From Apricaphanius iberus (taxonomy: Eukaryota; Chordata; Actinopteri; Cyprinodontiformes; Aphaniidae), in assembly GCA_028564705.1 (NCBI GenBank), contig JAPXFQ010002153.1, positions 1,302,001 to 1,366,000 on the forward strand: a stretch of DNA of 64,000 nucleotides, given 5' to 3'. The position numbers and the translations under genes are program-made. Of the stretch, positions 22,962 through 34,611 are shown in pieces (the stretch's first letter is position 1; every line of letters starts with the position of its first letter). The notes under the pieces are model-generated. The model was not told the origin of the DNA and made no database searches. It was given only the letters and a program-made list of their open reading frames with translations.

Positions 22962-24230
22962 TAAAGTAATGTCTACTATAGGATTAAGGTGTTAGAAATC
23001 CTTTCAGTATAGAAGTTGGGTTTTTAAGATATTTTGAGATCTGGTTCAATATGAACAAAACATACTTCCCCAGTAAACTATTTGAAGGTTTTCCACTTAG
23101 TTTTTCAGCATAACTGATTTTCTTCCTATTTATAAATGTGAAATTCTTGATTAATTGTTTTGCAGTTTAATTAATTGCACAACAAAACAATACTTTCTGT
23201 CTTATGTTGTTTACCGAGCTCAATGAATCTTCTGTGGTTAAGTAGAAAGAAGAGAAAGGGTTGTGTCATTGTATCCGTTTAAATCATTAGCCTGTCATTC
23301 TTCTGCTGGCAAATAGGACTTAAAAGTGTGTTTAAAATCAATGCTATAATGTCTGATTTTACCCTGTATGCAACAGGCTATTTACTCGTATTACCTCGTC
23401 ACAGCATAATCCACTGTATTTCTAAAAGGACACAAACCTGGGATGGGTTGTAGGTGTAGAAAAAAAATTCTTGACTGTTTTTTCTGCTCTGACTGGTGAC
23501 TTGGTTGATCGATCAAGCATCCTCTCTGCTTTTCAGACTTTCTTGGGTCATTATGTACTGCAGGGGAGAGACAGAGAGATGATTCAAAATTTAACACTTA
23601 TTTTATAATTCATTGACAATTCGTCCTTCAGGCTAAAGAAGACTTGGGCTATCTTGGCGGTTACAAGTACACACTTCTAAATGACAGCATTCAGAATGGC
23701 ACACCTTGTAGATAGGCCAGGAATGTGATGAACATTTAATGGTGAAGGATGTATACAGGTAATGTAGCAAAATGCTACTGTAGCAAATTAAAATAGAAAA
23801 ATATGCCTGTAGTGTTCTTTGGATTTTCAAGACAATAAGGCTGCAGATGGTAAACTGTTCTGTGTCCTGCACAAGACCTAAGGACGATATATAAGGATGA
23901 TATATGATCAGTTATATAACAAATAGTACAATCAGTCCAAACTGTTGATGGAATTATTTATAATATAAAGAAAGAATTGGTGGATCTGTTAACACAAAAC
24001 CTTGCAAAAGGAGTTTACACGTTTAGCATTTTATCACATTTAACTACAAGCTTCTTTAACAAAAAAGTAAACCTGTCTGCACAGTTACGGCTGCAGCCCT
24101 GGTTGCTTAGTACATTTAGGAACCAAAATTTCAGCCTTTTCTTTCTGTTTGTTGAATTGCTCAGTTTTCTGAGCAGAACAATAACAAGCCTTGCCAAAGT
24201 TTCTCAGCTGGATCTGCAACATCTGTGACT
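22962..24230. other. Intronic DNA, nothing recognised
   Basis: Short reading frames only. No supported repeat ends. Confidence 0.4.
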
Positions 24231-24235
24231 GGAAT

Positions 24236-24545
24236 TCTCATGGCTTGCGTTCAACATTGCCTTTCTTCGTGCCACTATTCCGTGAAGGCCAGATTGGTAG
24301 AGTGGCCAACTAAAATGACCCCTTCTGGTACTTTAGCTCACCAGAGATATGTATTCCTGCAGATCCCCCAGAGTTACCATGGCCCCCTTTGCTGATTCTC
24401 TGTTCAAGGCTCTCATTGCCAAGTCTGGCAATTTAGTAAGACAGTTATGTCTTGTTAGGTTTACAGTTGGACTATACTTTCTCTTTTTGGAAGATTGAAT
24501 AGTGCTTCATTAAATTAAAAGTTTGAATATAATTCTACAACATAA
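24236..24545 (-). pseudogene. Tc1-like transposase fragment, antisense
   Basis: On the minus strand the translation includes ALNRESAKGAMVTLGDLQ, matching the Tc1 transposase linker between the DNA-binding domain and the catalytic domain (ALIREAAKRPMVTLEELQ type). It is followed by a shifted SGLHGIVARRKAML block. Tc1 transposases cut and paste at TA sites. Stops and frameshifts make this copy dead, and no inverted repeats remain. Confidence 0.65.
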
Positions 24546-24609
24546 GCTTATGTTATAGAACTTTATTCTTGATTGATCAGGTGTCTTCCTTTGTCTTTAT
24601 CAAGTCAAA

Positions 24610-24730
24610 ACATACTTTATGTATAAATCGCTTTACATACCAAATTGCATCTCAAAGTGCTTTACAGATTAAAGTGACCCCACATAAACCACATTCCCAT
24701 CCCTCGCTACGGAATATAAAGCACGATCAC
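24610..24730 (-). repeat. LINE/SINE tail-like fragment, antisense
   Basis: The words taaatcgctttacatacc and tctcaaagtgctttacag resemble the antisense 3' ends of fish LINE or SINE elements. Only a short block is preserved, and the family cannot be named. Confidence 0.3.
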
Positions 24731-25362
24731 AACTGTACTCCTCTTCCCCAACCCAGCTCCCATGCGCACACACACTTAAAAGCACCAGTAAAAAAAGGAC
24801 ATTGGTCCGATTACAGATAAGCCCTGTCAGGTTATGATGCTGTTTAGGATAGGACATTATATTACAGACTCATAGTCCACCAAACAATGACATCACTAAT
24901 ATAAACACCGCAAAGATATACTTGAAAAGGTACCGAAAATATATAAACAAGATTTATTGTACACATTATCAAATACATATTTAAATTTGCAAGCCAGCAC
25001 ATACACACACGCTCACATACACATAAAACACTAATATAATATACCACTGCTGCTATAACTCGGACTGTTAACGGACAACACTGAATCGTATGGTTGGACG
25101 GGGTCAAAATTATGTTATTTTCAATCCTAACTCATCGAGAAATAAATGCATACATAAAATTCCTTAAAAACTGCTTGTAAGGTATTGACTCTTGCACATA
25201 CTGCACAAACATTTCACTTGCACTACACCGTCTTGGTATCTTAAGTAGAATTCTCAGAATTCATTGTGTGCTACACGCAGACCCAGCACACAAGCTTTCT
25301 TACAGCAACACCACAATTATGGGGGATACAGAGGTGTACAAAATCCTTGGAACAGGGATAGC

Positions 25363-26454
25363 TTAAAGGAGATATTTCATGCTTTTAAATCCTTCCTTTT
25401 CACATGTAAATCATTCACTTGTGGTCTATGTAAAGTAGAACCACATTGGTTTGGTCTGAATTCCATGTTATTGTAGCCCCACAGACCCTCCTTATACCGT
25501 TCTGAGGAGCATCTTTAGAGCAACTCATTTTCGTGCGGTCTCTTTAAATGTAAGCTAAACATTTCATGCCCCGCCCCCTCCAGGTTACAGAGCGTTCCGC
25601 TCCACCCCGTTCTGACATTTTTTGTAGTCTGATAGCAGTGATTCGATAACTACCGGCAGATAAACTTTTTATTGCGAAGCGATAATCGCTAAATTCCTGT
25701 ACATCATGTGTACCCCACGGCAAAAACCGGCAAAAAACGCCCAATCATTTTTTTCAAAGCATGCAGTACAGTTATATCCTCAGCTAAAAGCTTGCACACA
25801 TCGCTAACAGAAGCAGAATGTACAATGCTACAACTACCAAAACAATCGCTTTGCTTTGTCCGTTCGTTTCCGTGGAGAGAAGGAACTGACCCCTCAATCA
25901 GACGAAGTCTTTTTGGCAAATCCCTCCTGATACACACCGAAGTTGCTGAAGCACTCGTCCTCGAAGTGCTTCGCGCAAACGGGAAGAACTTTCCCCACGG
26001 ATGTCGGTATATTTCCACTAAAAATAAAATTTAACCAGGCACTTCTCAGAGGCTCTGATGCTGGGGGTCGATGTAGGGATTTGTGTGGGTTAATACACCC
26101 AATAACTGAATATTTTGACTTGCTTTCTTGTAATTTCGACATGACTGACCTTGGACTACAAAATCGCTGTGGGGGAGAAAAAATGGAGGCTTCACGAAAT
26201 TGGTTACCTGGAAGTCCATCACCTTATTTGGCAGTTCAACAACAAATGCTGTGACGTAATAGACAAGAAAACGTAATAGCGAATAGAGAAAACTAAACAG
26301 ACTGAAAAATAGGACCAAAAAAGAATGTAAAGATATAAACACAGCACCAGAAAATAATAAATGTAAGTTGTCTGCACTCCTAAACACCCAAAATACACAT
26401 TTACATGCATTTAACGGCTACCAAAGTGGATTTTCTATGATATGTCTCCTTTAA
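25363..26454 (-). mobile_element. Kolobok-like DNA transposon remnant with TTAA target site
   Basis: Both ends are TTAA (25363-25366 and 26451-26454), followed inward by AGGAGATATTTCAT on the left and, reverse complemented, AGGAGACATATCAT on the right. The minus strand contains a THAP zinc-finger exon (separate entry). TTAA targets plus a THAP domain are the hallmark of the Kolobok superfamily. At 1.09 kb it lacks room for a transposase catalytic domain, so it is an internally deleted, non-autonomous copy. Confidence 0.65.
25860..26118 (-). pseudogene. THAP-domain coding fragment with frameshift
   Basis: The minus-strand translation has VIGCINPHKSLHRPP, an invariant-like Trp (RSAWLNFI), VCAKHF (the C-x2-H pair), CFSNFG and, after a +/-1 shift near 25918, IEGSVPSLHGN (the AVPS-type closing motif). 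THAP domains are C2CH DNA-binding fingers of about 90 residues. The first cysteine before VIGC is not visible (KYSVIGC), and the frame breaks between GFAK and SVPS, so it is not functional. It sits inside the TTAA-flanked element. Confidence 0.7.
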
Positions 26455-29400
26455 AATTATTAGAGCAAATGCTAAACCTAGAGTTTAGTATGCATAACTA
26501 GGGTGTTTGCTGTTTGTTTTCTAATGCACTATAACCAACAGACCTTTGGAGAATAGCTTGTCAGGATCCGGGGTTGTTTTCGGGGTTTTGTGATTCTCTT
26601 TGTTTGTACTTGCCTAGCTTCAGTTATATCACTTTCTGTATACCAGCTCTTTATTTGTTCTTTTCATCTAATTGGATCTCTTAGTTATTGATTTTTTATT
26701 TTTTTATTTCATCTTAATACCATTTGTCTTGCCCAGCTCTTTCCATTATTTCCCCTCTCCCTATCACTGTCTGTCAGTATGCTCCCCTTCCCAGGTTATC
26801 CTCTTCCCCTCTGCCTTCTCACCCCAGCTGTTCCCACGCACTTTTTTCTTAAAGATTCTTTACTTTTTAAATTGTCTCTGCATGCCTGCATCATGACGCA
26901 GCTGTGTTTAAACAGAAATTTAATCATGCAGTTGGCTCCACTATGATTTATTTATTTAGTGATATCAGAGGAAAGTGGGCTTAGATTTAGCAAAAGTTAT
27001 TTAAATAAATTCAATATAAAGTTTATACCACTCCACAATGTGTACTGTACAACTTTATGTTGCTCAATCACACAAATTGGGGAAAAAAAGGACAAGATTG
27101 TGGTTGTGACAAAACTGAAAAATAGTGAACAGATATGAATAGATTTGGAGGACACTATAAAATGTAAAATGGTGTGTAAAAGTTTTTTCTTTTTTTCATT
27201 ACCTCAATCTAATAGGTTTACATCTAAAGAAGCTGACTTTTCCCAAAGGTTTTTAATTTTTGCACGTAAAGATGCATACTGTTTGCTCAGTCTGACAACA
27301 ATATGCTTGCTTCCTGTCAAGATGCTTCACAACTAGTGCGTATTTCCTGTAGAAGCATTTATGTGTGAGGCAGACACAGAGGCAGAGAAAGGGAAAGAAA
27401 ATAGAGCCATCACTCAGCCCTTTGGCAGTGATATGTTGTTTTCTCTCTGAGTTGGCTAAATGTATCTGTGCCCCTTATGCGTTATTGCCAGACGGAAGCA
27501 TTGGTTGTAGATCATTCTGAAACTGTGAAGCACAGGCCTCTACGGTCTCCTGAATGGTGGTGGAGAAGCATATTGTAGCAAGATGAACCAATAACCGCCC
27601 TGCACCAACCTCGGGATGCAAATGAGAGAATGTTGTGGGAATGTCAAGCGCCATCACGCTTCTTCACAAAACGACTCCGCAGAGCCTTATCACAGTATGG
27701 TTTAAAATAGTATGCAGTAATATAAATATTGCTGCTACAGCTCTGTGCTGCTGTTTTTGTGATTTATATTCATCAATTTCATGACCGGAGACAATGTTAT
27801 GCAGTTTCCAGGGACAGTTAAGTGCTTGTAAGCCGCACATGCCGACACCAGCCTGAGGTTAAATGGCACCAGATTCCTTTCATGTGTCTCTCTTAATCTG
27901 TCTGCTGCGAAACATCCCAGCGGCTAAAAGGAAGAGAAAAATCTGAGCCGTGAACAGACTACGGACAGCTATGAAACCTGAAATAATCTCTAATGTTGAT
28001 ATTAGTATTAGTAGTAATAGTCCGTGATGTTGAACTTCCCTGTTGATAGACATTAATTAATATGAGAGCTGATCCATTTATCAGATGTCATGATGTGAAC
28101 AGCTTTAACTGGGTTTGACAGCTTTGTGTTTGGGTGTTCCTGTTCTCATCTATCATTGCCTTGATGCATAGTCACGTCCGTGTTTTGCATCCGTCCAAAC
28201 ACAAACACGCCATGTCAATTCTGCCCATGCAAAACAAAGAGGAGCACTCCAAACAAGAAAAGCTTGCCCGGGGCTAGACATTTTGAAATTAAAAGCATGT
28301 CTCTTTGTTCAGCTCCTGTTCCACGATCGAGAGAGAGAATTTGAACGTGTCCCACAGAGGGGTAGAGGAACAGTGAACGAGTTCTGTGATTTTCACAGTC
28401 AGGGAATCACAGAGAGTCTTTTATCTAGTTCCCTCCATCAGGAGACATCCAGCAAGGAAAGGTAGGAGGATGGGATTAGCTGGAGAGGAGGGAGAGAAAA
28501 TGAGAGAGTGGGTTCCCTAATCCTGATGGGCTTTTTAGAGGTACAACCATCACTGTGGGGAAACATGTAGTGTGCAGTGGGGGAGGTGAGAGCATTTTGG
28601 ATGGTTTGCCTCAATAAACTCTTCACACTTGCATGAAAGATGTTCCACCAAACTAGCGGATTAGTCAGAGTATAATTACAGTTGTGGGACTCAGATGCAA
28701 AAAAAACGTGCATCGACTGAAACAGCCCTCAAACAGGCAGAGGAAGACGGGACTAATGTGTTGCAAGCACCTGATCTGCATATTCCTTAACAGAAGTAAC
28801 TGTCTTTAGTGAGCACCAACTTCTGGGATCAAAGTATTGTTTATGGAAGTAGATCAACCTTTATTTTGAATTTGATACATTACATTTACTGCTGCGAATT
28901 TAGCTTTAACCTAGAGCTGCACAATTTACGAATATATGAAATCCCAGTCTTCATCATAATAATATGTGCACTCTCTCAACTGAACTATTTTGATGCAGTA
29001 TTTGGGAGGATATTATATTTCAAATGTTATGCATTCATGCTCTGTATGCCATTAGAAGACAATATTACCAAATGTATAAAAACACCTTTCCAAATCATTG
29101 AATTCATTTCTTCCAATCACTTTTATGGCCGCAGGCAACTTGTTATTTAAAATGCTTCTACAAACATTTATGAATGAAAGGATCACACAGTGAATTCAGG
29201 CATGGTACAGTGATGGGGTGGTACCTGGGGGATACATTTCTGCTTGAAATGTCCATACATCTCCACTCCATTGACTACTGTGTGCGGCATTGTTATATTA
29301 CATACTGGTAACAGTGAATGTTGAATTACCAGCCGTGTGCAAAGTCAACAGCTTCTGTCAATAGTCCGTCAGTCCTTTCAGATTGCGGTAAGAACAGTAG

Positions 29401-30911
29401 GTAAAGAGTTTGATAAAATGGGTTTACAAGACGAAGCAGTGGCATCAAACCTTACATCATCAATTACAATACCAAACCTCAGATGGAATCATGTAAAGCA
29501 TTCCACCACTAGGCTCTATAAATCATGTTTCTTTGTCTGGTAATCTGAAGGACAAATCTGGGTTTTGCAGTTGCTAATAGGGAAAAGATTTGGTGTAGAG
29601 TAGATTCTGGTGTTGGGCTGTTTGTCAGTGGTTGGGGTTGGGCTTGGGCTTGAGCCGCTACATCTTGTAAAACCAACACTTTAAACTGCAGCATGCAAAA
29701 ACAGTAGAACAATTTCCAAATGACTCTTTTCAATCTCAACATATCTGTGCATTAGTGGACAAACCAAAGTCCCAGATTTTGTTTTGTTGAAACTAGAGGA
29801 GTAACTTGAAAAAGGTGGGGATCCAAAATCGCTTTATCAACTTTGGTTTGGGACATAAATGAGCTATCTTTGTGTGGGGGAATTCAACTAGTAGGCACAA
29901 AGCCCCAACTTTAACCCAATGGTACACCTTGCTAATGAGCTCCCATTTGGGATGACTGTGGGTCAGAGCGAAGAGCAGTGGTCTTGTAGTTGTTGTTGCC
30001 ACAGATTTGATGCCTGCACTTCCCTGGCGTGTGTCTCCTGCTCTCCCACATCCCAAAGGTGCTCTTTTATAGTCTAAGATCTGCTGACTGTGGAGACCAT
30101 TGAAGTATAGGGAAGGCACTGTCCCTTTCAAGAAACTTTTTTTCAAGGATTTGAGTTTAATAACATAGCTGATTATTCTACTGGAATTGGCCATCAGAAC
30201 ATGGATTATCTGTTGCCACAACTGGCTGGACATGGTCAGCAACATTTGGGTTGGCTGTATCGTTCAAATAATGCTCTGATGGTAACAAGGAGTCCAAAGT
30301 ATGGCAACAAATACCTATTGCTTGATTATACCAGCAGCAGTTGAACTAAATAATACAAAATGGATCTATAATCTGAAGTTGTGTGTGCCAAATAATGAGC
30401 ATGCTGTATGAATTTCAAAGCACATATTAAGCCTCTCTTGCCCATAATCCACCACCCGACTTAAATAGGGGAGAGACCTGCATGCAAACTTGCATCCCAG
30501 CTGGGGAGGGTTGGAGCACTTTGGATCCAAATACACATACAGTTTGCTGATTGTGGATCAGGTAACTGTTTCCGGCTGATATAATAAGTCTTGGACCTGA
30601 CATGTTTAAAACTCTGCAGAAAGAATCTTTGAATTTCAGATTTGACTAAAAAGAGAGACAGCCTCCCCCCTGTTACTAAGGCCCCACTGTCCTGCTGTTT
30701 GAGAGCAGAGCTCGTTAACTGAAGCTGCTGGTTTGAAACAGGAGAGAAGAAGCTGCTGAGTTGGACTGCTGAGCTGAGAGGATAACTCGATATTCAATGC
30801 GGACTAGCCGCCACAAGTCATGTATCCACAATGCCACACCACCTGCTGGCCACGCCCCATGGAGATGCTGCTAGCCGAGTCAGCTAACTGTACTGGGCAG
30901 ATGGTTTAATA
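26455..30911. other. Intronic DNA; pyrimidine-rich block at about 26700-26870, no genes recognised
   Basis: A T/C-rich strand bias marks about 26690-26870 (cccctctccctatc, ctcttcccctctgcc). A possible hAT start (ctagagctgcacaattta) lies near 28912 without a partner. The 150-codon frame at 29793-30245 (-) and others have no recognisable domain. The words ttagtattagtagtaata near 28003 and 22783 recur with cttccctgttg, suggesting an unnamed shared repeat. Confidence 0.4.
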
Positions 30912-31802
30912 GAAGAGAAGAATCCTTTAATTGTCCCACAGGGGGAAATTTGTTCATAACAGCAGCACAAAAACTTATATACAAACAGAACAGGATGCAG
31001 AACAGAAACATAGCATTTTTACAGAAGAAGAAATATTTACATTGTGTACGATAGTTACAAAAACAGAATAATGTACAATTATTGAGGTTAAGTACAGATA
31101 AAGTGGCAAGCCTAGGTTGTAGTGTGCAAATGGAGCAGGATACTGACAGATATTTAAATAATAGAATATTTAGAAAAGTTAGGAAAATACAGATTGTGCA
31201 TTGTACTGTGCTTTAAAAAGTAAACGTGTAACTTCCAATAACTTATGATGTGCAAGTTATAACAATAGTGGTGTTCGGTTGATTAGTGCAATTTACAGCA
31301 CTGATATAAACATCTATGTTTGTTGGGAGCATATTTGATTGTACAATCTGACAGCTGCGGGTAAGAAGGACTTGCGGAAATGCTCCTTCATGCATCTAGG
31401 ATGCAGCAGTCTTTCACAGAAGGAGCTCTGCAGTTTAGCAACATTTACATGCATTAGATGGGAGACCTTGTCCATCAGAGATGTTATTTTGGCCAGAGTC
31501 CTTCTGTCTCCCACCACCTGCACTGGATCCAGCGTGCATCCTAGGACAGAGTTGGCCTTTCTGATGAGTTCATCCAAGCTCTTTCTCTCAGCTGTCGATA
31601 AACTGCTGCTCCAACATACAAAACTCTAAAAAATGATGGAAGCCACCACACAGTCATAGAAGGTCTTTTAACAGCGCTCCCTGGACTCCAAATGACCATA
31701 GCCACCTCAGCAGGTAGAGTCTGCTCTGACCCTTCCTGTAATGAGTAATAGTGCTGTGGCTCCAGTTCATTTATTATTCAGGTAAACACCCAGGTACCCA
31801 TA
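30912..31802 (-). pseudogene. Rex1-like LINE, 5'-truncated, antisense
   Basis: Read on the minus strand, the 5' side gives YLGVYLNNKW and RLYLLRWLWSFG (end of the reverse transcriptase palm/thumb). It is followed by an 87-residue open stretch with RRTLAKITSLMDKVSHL, LLHPRCMKEHFRKSFLPAAV and RLYNQICSQ, then a stop and a 3' tail ending at about 30912 with caaatttccccctgtggg. This C-terminal pattern is typical of Rex1-type non-LTR retrotransposons in fish. The coding region upstream of YLGV is absent, as expected from 5' truncation during target-primed reverse transcription. Confidence 0.65.
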
Positions 31803-31805
31803 CCA

Positions 31806-32003
31806 AAGAAAGAAAATGCAGCTCCTACTTAAGTAAATCGCTTTACCTGGTCACAAGCAATTTAATTAAGTTTATTTAAGTTGCTTTATTAAGTTTCCCA
31901 GTTCAAAACATAAATAAATTAAGTTTGATTAATTTAATTCAATTACTTGTGACAAGTTAAATCAATTTCTTTAAGTTAGAGCTGCATTTTCGTTTTTCAG
32001 TGT
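31806..32003. mobile_element. Palindromic MITE (ends …TTTTTCAGTGT)
   Basis: The left arm gaaaatgcagctcctacttaa matches the reverse complement of the right arm ttaagttagagctgcatttt, and the inner aagcaatttaattaagttt pairs with the other side. The right end is tttttcagtgt. The fold would form a long imperfect hairpin. It touches the truncated end of the LINE at 30912-31802. A related palindrome lies at 60943-61180. Confidence 0.6.
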
Positions 32004-33107
32004 ATAAAAGTTTATCAGGCAGGTAGTCAGAAACATTGCCTGAGACTGATCTATTTTTGGCTGTCATTACTCCTAGACAACCAGGATGGTGCTCCTAACT
32101 TGGTAATTTTAAACCTAAGTTAATAATAATAATTTTATTAAACATTGCCCATAGCAACGATCCATAGTTACTCATAGCTAAAACAAGCCCAGTGTTGCAA
32201 AACAGACTTTAACAAGGCATCTTTCTCCTCAAAACTCTTGCTTTATGGGTTTTTTCTCCTATTTTAGACCCCTATACTACAGAGTTGGTAGTGCGTGAAA
32301 GTCATATTATATTAGCAGTTTCTGAAAATACTCAGAACAGCCTGACTGGCACCAACAACCACCTTGTATGCAAAGTCATTTTAATCCTATTCTTCTAGAT
32401 GCTGATGATATGTTTTAACTTCAGCAAGTTATCCTCACCACCTGTTGGAGCCTAAAGGCATTAATGTATGTAGGTGACTGATACGGTCATCATGCTATTC
32501 AACAATAATATCATGTTGCATGTTTACCTAAAACTAAACAGGTCTAAAAAAAAAAAAAAAGGACAAATAGTCAGCTATGGTTATGCCAATCTGCCGTTTA
32601 GGATTAAATGCCATCAAAAAACTTTATTCATATTTAGGCATGGAAATGCTTACACCTGCATTTTTTCTCATTCATACTTGAAACAGAATTTCAGTGGCTC
32701 AACACTTCAAAGCCTCCCTTACATCTGTCATAGCACAAAAAAGTAAAATCATATTTTCAGACATGCTTTTAAAATGCTTAGAAAAAGGATATGTTGACTC
32801 AAGTCAGCATGTATAATAAGCTCACAGAAGTGCAAATCACTAACACTGCGTGACTAATGCACTCCAATACCACAACTAATGTTGGCTTCTTAGCACATTG
32901 CTTATAACACACATGGAAAGCCAGGTTTTTGAGTTCTCCATCTGCAGTACGTAATTGGACGTTTTGTATTTTCATTTCCATGATGAAAGAAAGGATTAAC
33001 TTTGAATCTTTCAACCTTAATCAAGCCTGCATGTGTTTTTTTTATTTTACTGGGGAATGTCAATGGAAAACGTTGCTCATTTTTTTAAAGGTTCTGTTGC
33101 CATAATT
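32004..33107. other. Intronic DNA; A15 run at 32546-32560
   Basis: There is a 15-base A run at 32546-32560, not clearly attached to any retroelement. Nothing else was recognised. Confidence 0.4.
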
Positions 33108-33265
33108 GCCTTCATTTGACAGTGGATAGTGTAGAAGGGGGAGAGAAGTGGAGGAAGACATTCGGCAAAGGTCCACGAGGACGGGAATTGAACCCGGGAT
33201 ACTGCACCGAAGACTGTGGCCTCTTTACATGCTGTGCCCACACTAACAACTATGCTACGTGATGC
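33108..33265 (-). mobile_element. tRNA-derived SINE, antisense
   Basis: The minus strand reads gtagcatagttgttagtgtg (A-box region), then gtatcccgggttcaattcccg (B-box, GGTTCAATTCC), then tttgccgaatgtcttcctcc, cttctctccc and a cactgtca end. This is the layout of a fish tRNA-derived SINE: RNA polymerase III promoter boxes and a pyrimidine-rich tail region. It lies 616 bp upstream of the UNC5-like exon. Confidence 0.75.
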
Positions 33266-33850
33266 CCCATGTTGCTTACTTTTTGATATTTTTCCTAAGG
33301 GTTTTATATGTTGTAGCAATAATTATACTTTACTATGGAAAATAACAACATACCCCTATTGAAATGTGCTACAAGTTTTAATTTTTAAACCAAATATCAA
33401 CAAGATCTTTGTAGAATTTTTAATTGAAAACTATGTTTTCTAATACAAGCTTAATTTAAAATACAGCTTGTTTGCTACATACAGAAGAAAAAAAGCCCAA
33501 ACATTTATTGAAGTTTCAAACATGATGATTTCATGAAACAATTTACATACATCTTTGCATGCTTAATCATTTATTACAAATCTAAAGCTGGAAAAAAGAA
33601 AAGTGTGAAAATCTTAAAGTGAAACTGAATTTCAGAATAACATGTTTGACTAAGTCAGGGGTGCTCCTTGTTTTTCCTTGCAAAGCTGAGATAGAGTTGA
33701 AGGACTGAAACTGTGTATAGACTGTAAAACTGTTGCTTCAAAAGATGACTGAGTTGGCTTTTTGGAGAAAATCGTGTTTCAAATCAATTGTTTTACTACC
33801 AACAAAAGAGAAACATATGATGTATTTTGTTTATAGATTCTGTTTCACTC
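33266..33850. other. Intronic DNA immediately upstream of the UNC5-like exon
   Basis: AT-rich sequence leading into the polypyrimidine tract at 33851-33878. A frame open across the acceptor (from 33733) is the intron read through and should not be taken as coding. Confidence 0.5.
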
Positions 33851-33880
33851 TTCTACCTTTTCCATTTTTTTTTTCTTCAG

Positions 33881-34087
33881 GTCCCCGAGGTGAAGCCTTG
33901 CAACATGGCCAGTCTGGGACCCTGCCCCGCTTCCTGGAGGAGCCTGTTGATGCCTACATTATCAAGAGTAACCCTATCAAGCTCAGGTGTCAGGCTCGGC
34001 CCGCACTCCAAATCTTCTTCAAGTGCAATGGTGAATGGGTCCACCAAAGCAAGCACATGTCTCAAGAGCACACTGATGTCGTGACAG
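33881..34087 (+). CDS. unc5d: UNC5-family netrin receptor, exon encoding start of first Ig domain (UNC5D-like; probably exon 2)
   Basis: UNC5 proteins are single-pass receptors for netrins (UNC5D also for FLRT proteins) used in axon guidance and cell migration. The exon is 207 bp (69 codons). It is preceded by a T-rich tract ending ttcttcag and followed by gtacgg. It starts with the last two bases of a codon and ends with the first base of one, so both phases are 1. The translation carries LPRFLEEP, DAYIIKSNPI and QIFFKCNGEWVHQ, the hallmark opening of the UNC5 first Ig domain. It includes the first disulfide Cys (KLRCQA) and the extra Cys of this family (FKCNG). The partner cysteines belong to the next exon, which is not in the window. 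IIKSNPI and the ARPA-QIFF spacing fit UNC5D better than UNC5A, B or C, from memory of the family. The reading frame is open across the exon, so it looks functional. The family call is near certain; the D paralogue is probable, and which fish duplicate cannot be decided. Confidence 0.85.
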
Positions 34088-34610
34088 GTACGGTAAAAAT
34101 TCAGAACTTAATTTTAATTAACCCCATGATGTGTATCAAGGATAAGCGAGGCAGCTATATAATTGAAGTGAATTGAGCCAGACAGTTTTTCTTTTTTTGG
34201 TTTCGCATTTGTGGGGTATGTTAAAGCTGTCATGTTACATTCAAAAAATCGGCAAGATCTTTCAGGTTTAAATCAATTTGCTGCACATTTATAAACAATG
34301 CAATCTGCTACACTGTGGTCTACAATTTTGACATCCTCCTCCATCAGTTCTCTCAACCTTCAATGTAAAAACCTCGTCAAATAGGTTCACAATAGGCCTA
34401 CATTTTTTAGGTTAAATACATCAATAAGGGACATGAGTCAGTGGGGTCTGCACCCTGCTCATTCATGCAGTCTCAGGTTTATTCCCAAACAATGCATCGT
34501 TCTGATAATAATCATTGTTCAGAGAAGACGGGGTGGGTTAGGTAAAGTTTTTATAACCTACTAAACTTTAAAAAGGTATTCCTGGTTAATCTTTTGATTA
34601 ACTGGCATCA
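34088..34610. other. Start of downstream intron, nothing recognised before the LINE
   Basis: No repeat ends or coding blocks are evident between the donor at 34088 and the first readable L2-like coding sequence at about 34615. Confidence 0.4.
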
Positions 34611-34611
34611 C

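Larger units (their letters stand above)
1..33880 (+). other. Upstream intron of the UNC5-like gene (probably part of intron 1)
   Basis: The acceptor tract at about 33851-33880 ends in ttcttcag, directly before the UNC5-like exon. I found no other exon of the gene upstream; a signal-peptide exon would be expected and must lie outside the window or be unrecognisable. The stretch is AT-rich and mostly made of transposon remnants, listed separately. That it is one continuous intron is inferred from the absence of other exons and from the known very long first introns of UNC5 genes. Confidence 0.6.

Noticed and set aside
33733..33880. UNC5 signal-peptide exon immediately upstream
   Set aside because: The upstream frame lacks a signal peptide pattern and is separated from the exon by a clear acceptor tract.
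33733..34176. Reading frame extending beyond both sides of the UNC5-like exon
   Set aside because: The acceptor AG at 33879-33880 and donor GT at 34088 define the exon. The extra codons are intron read-through.
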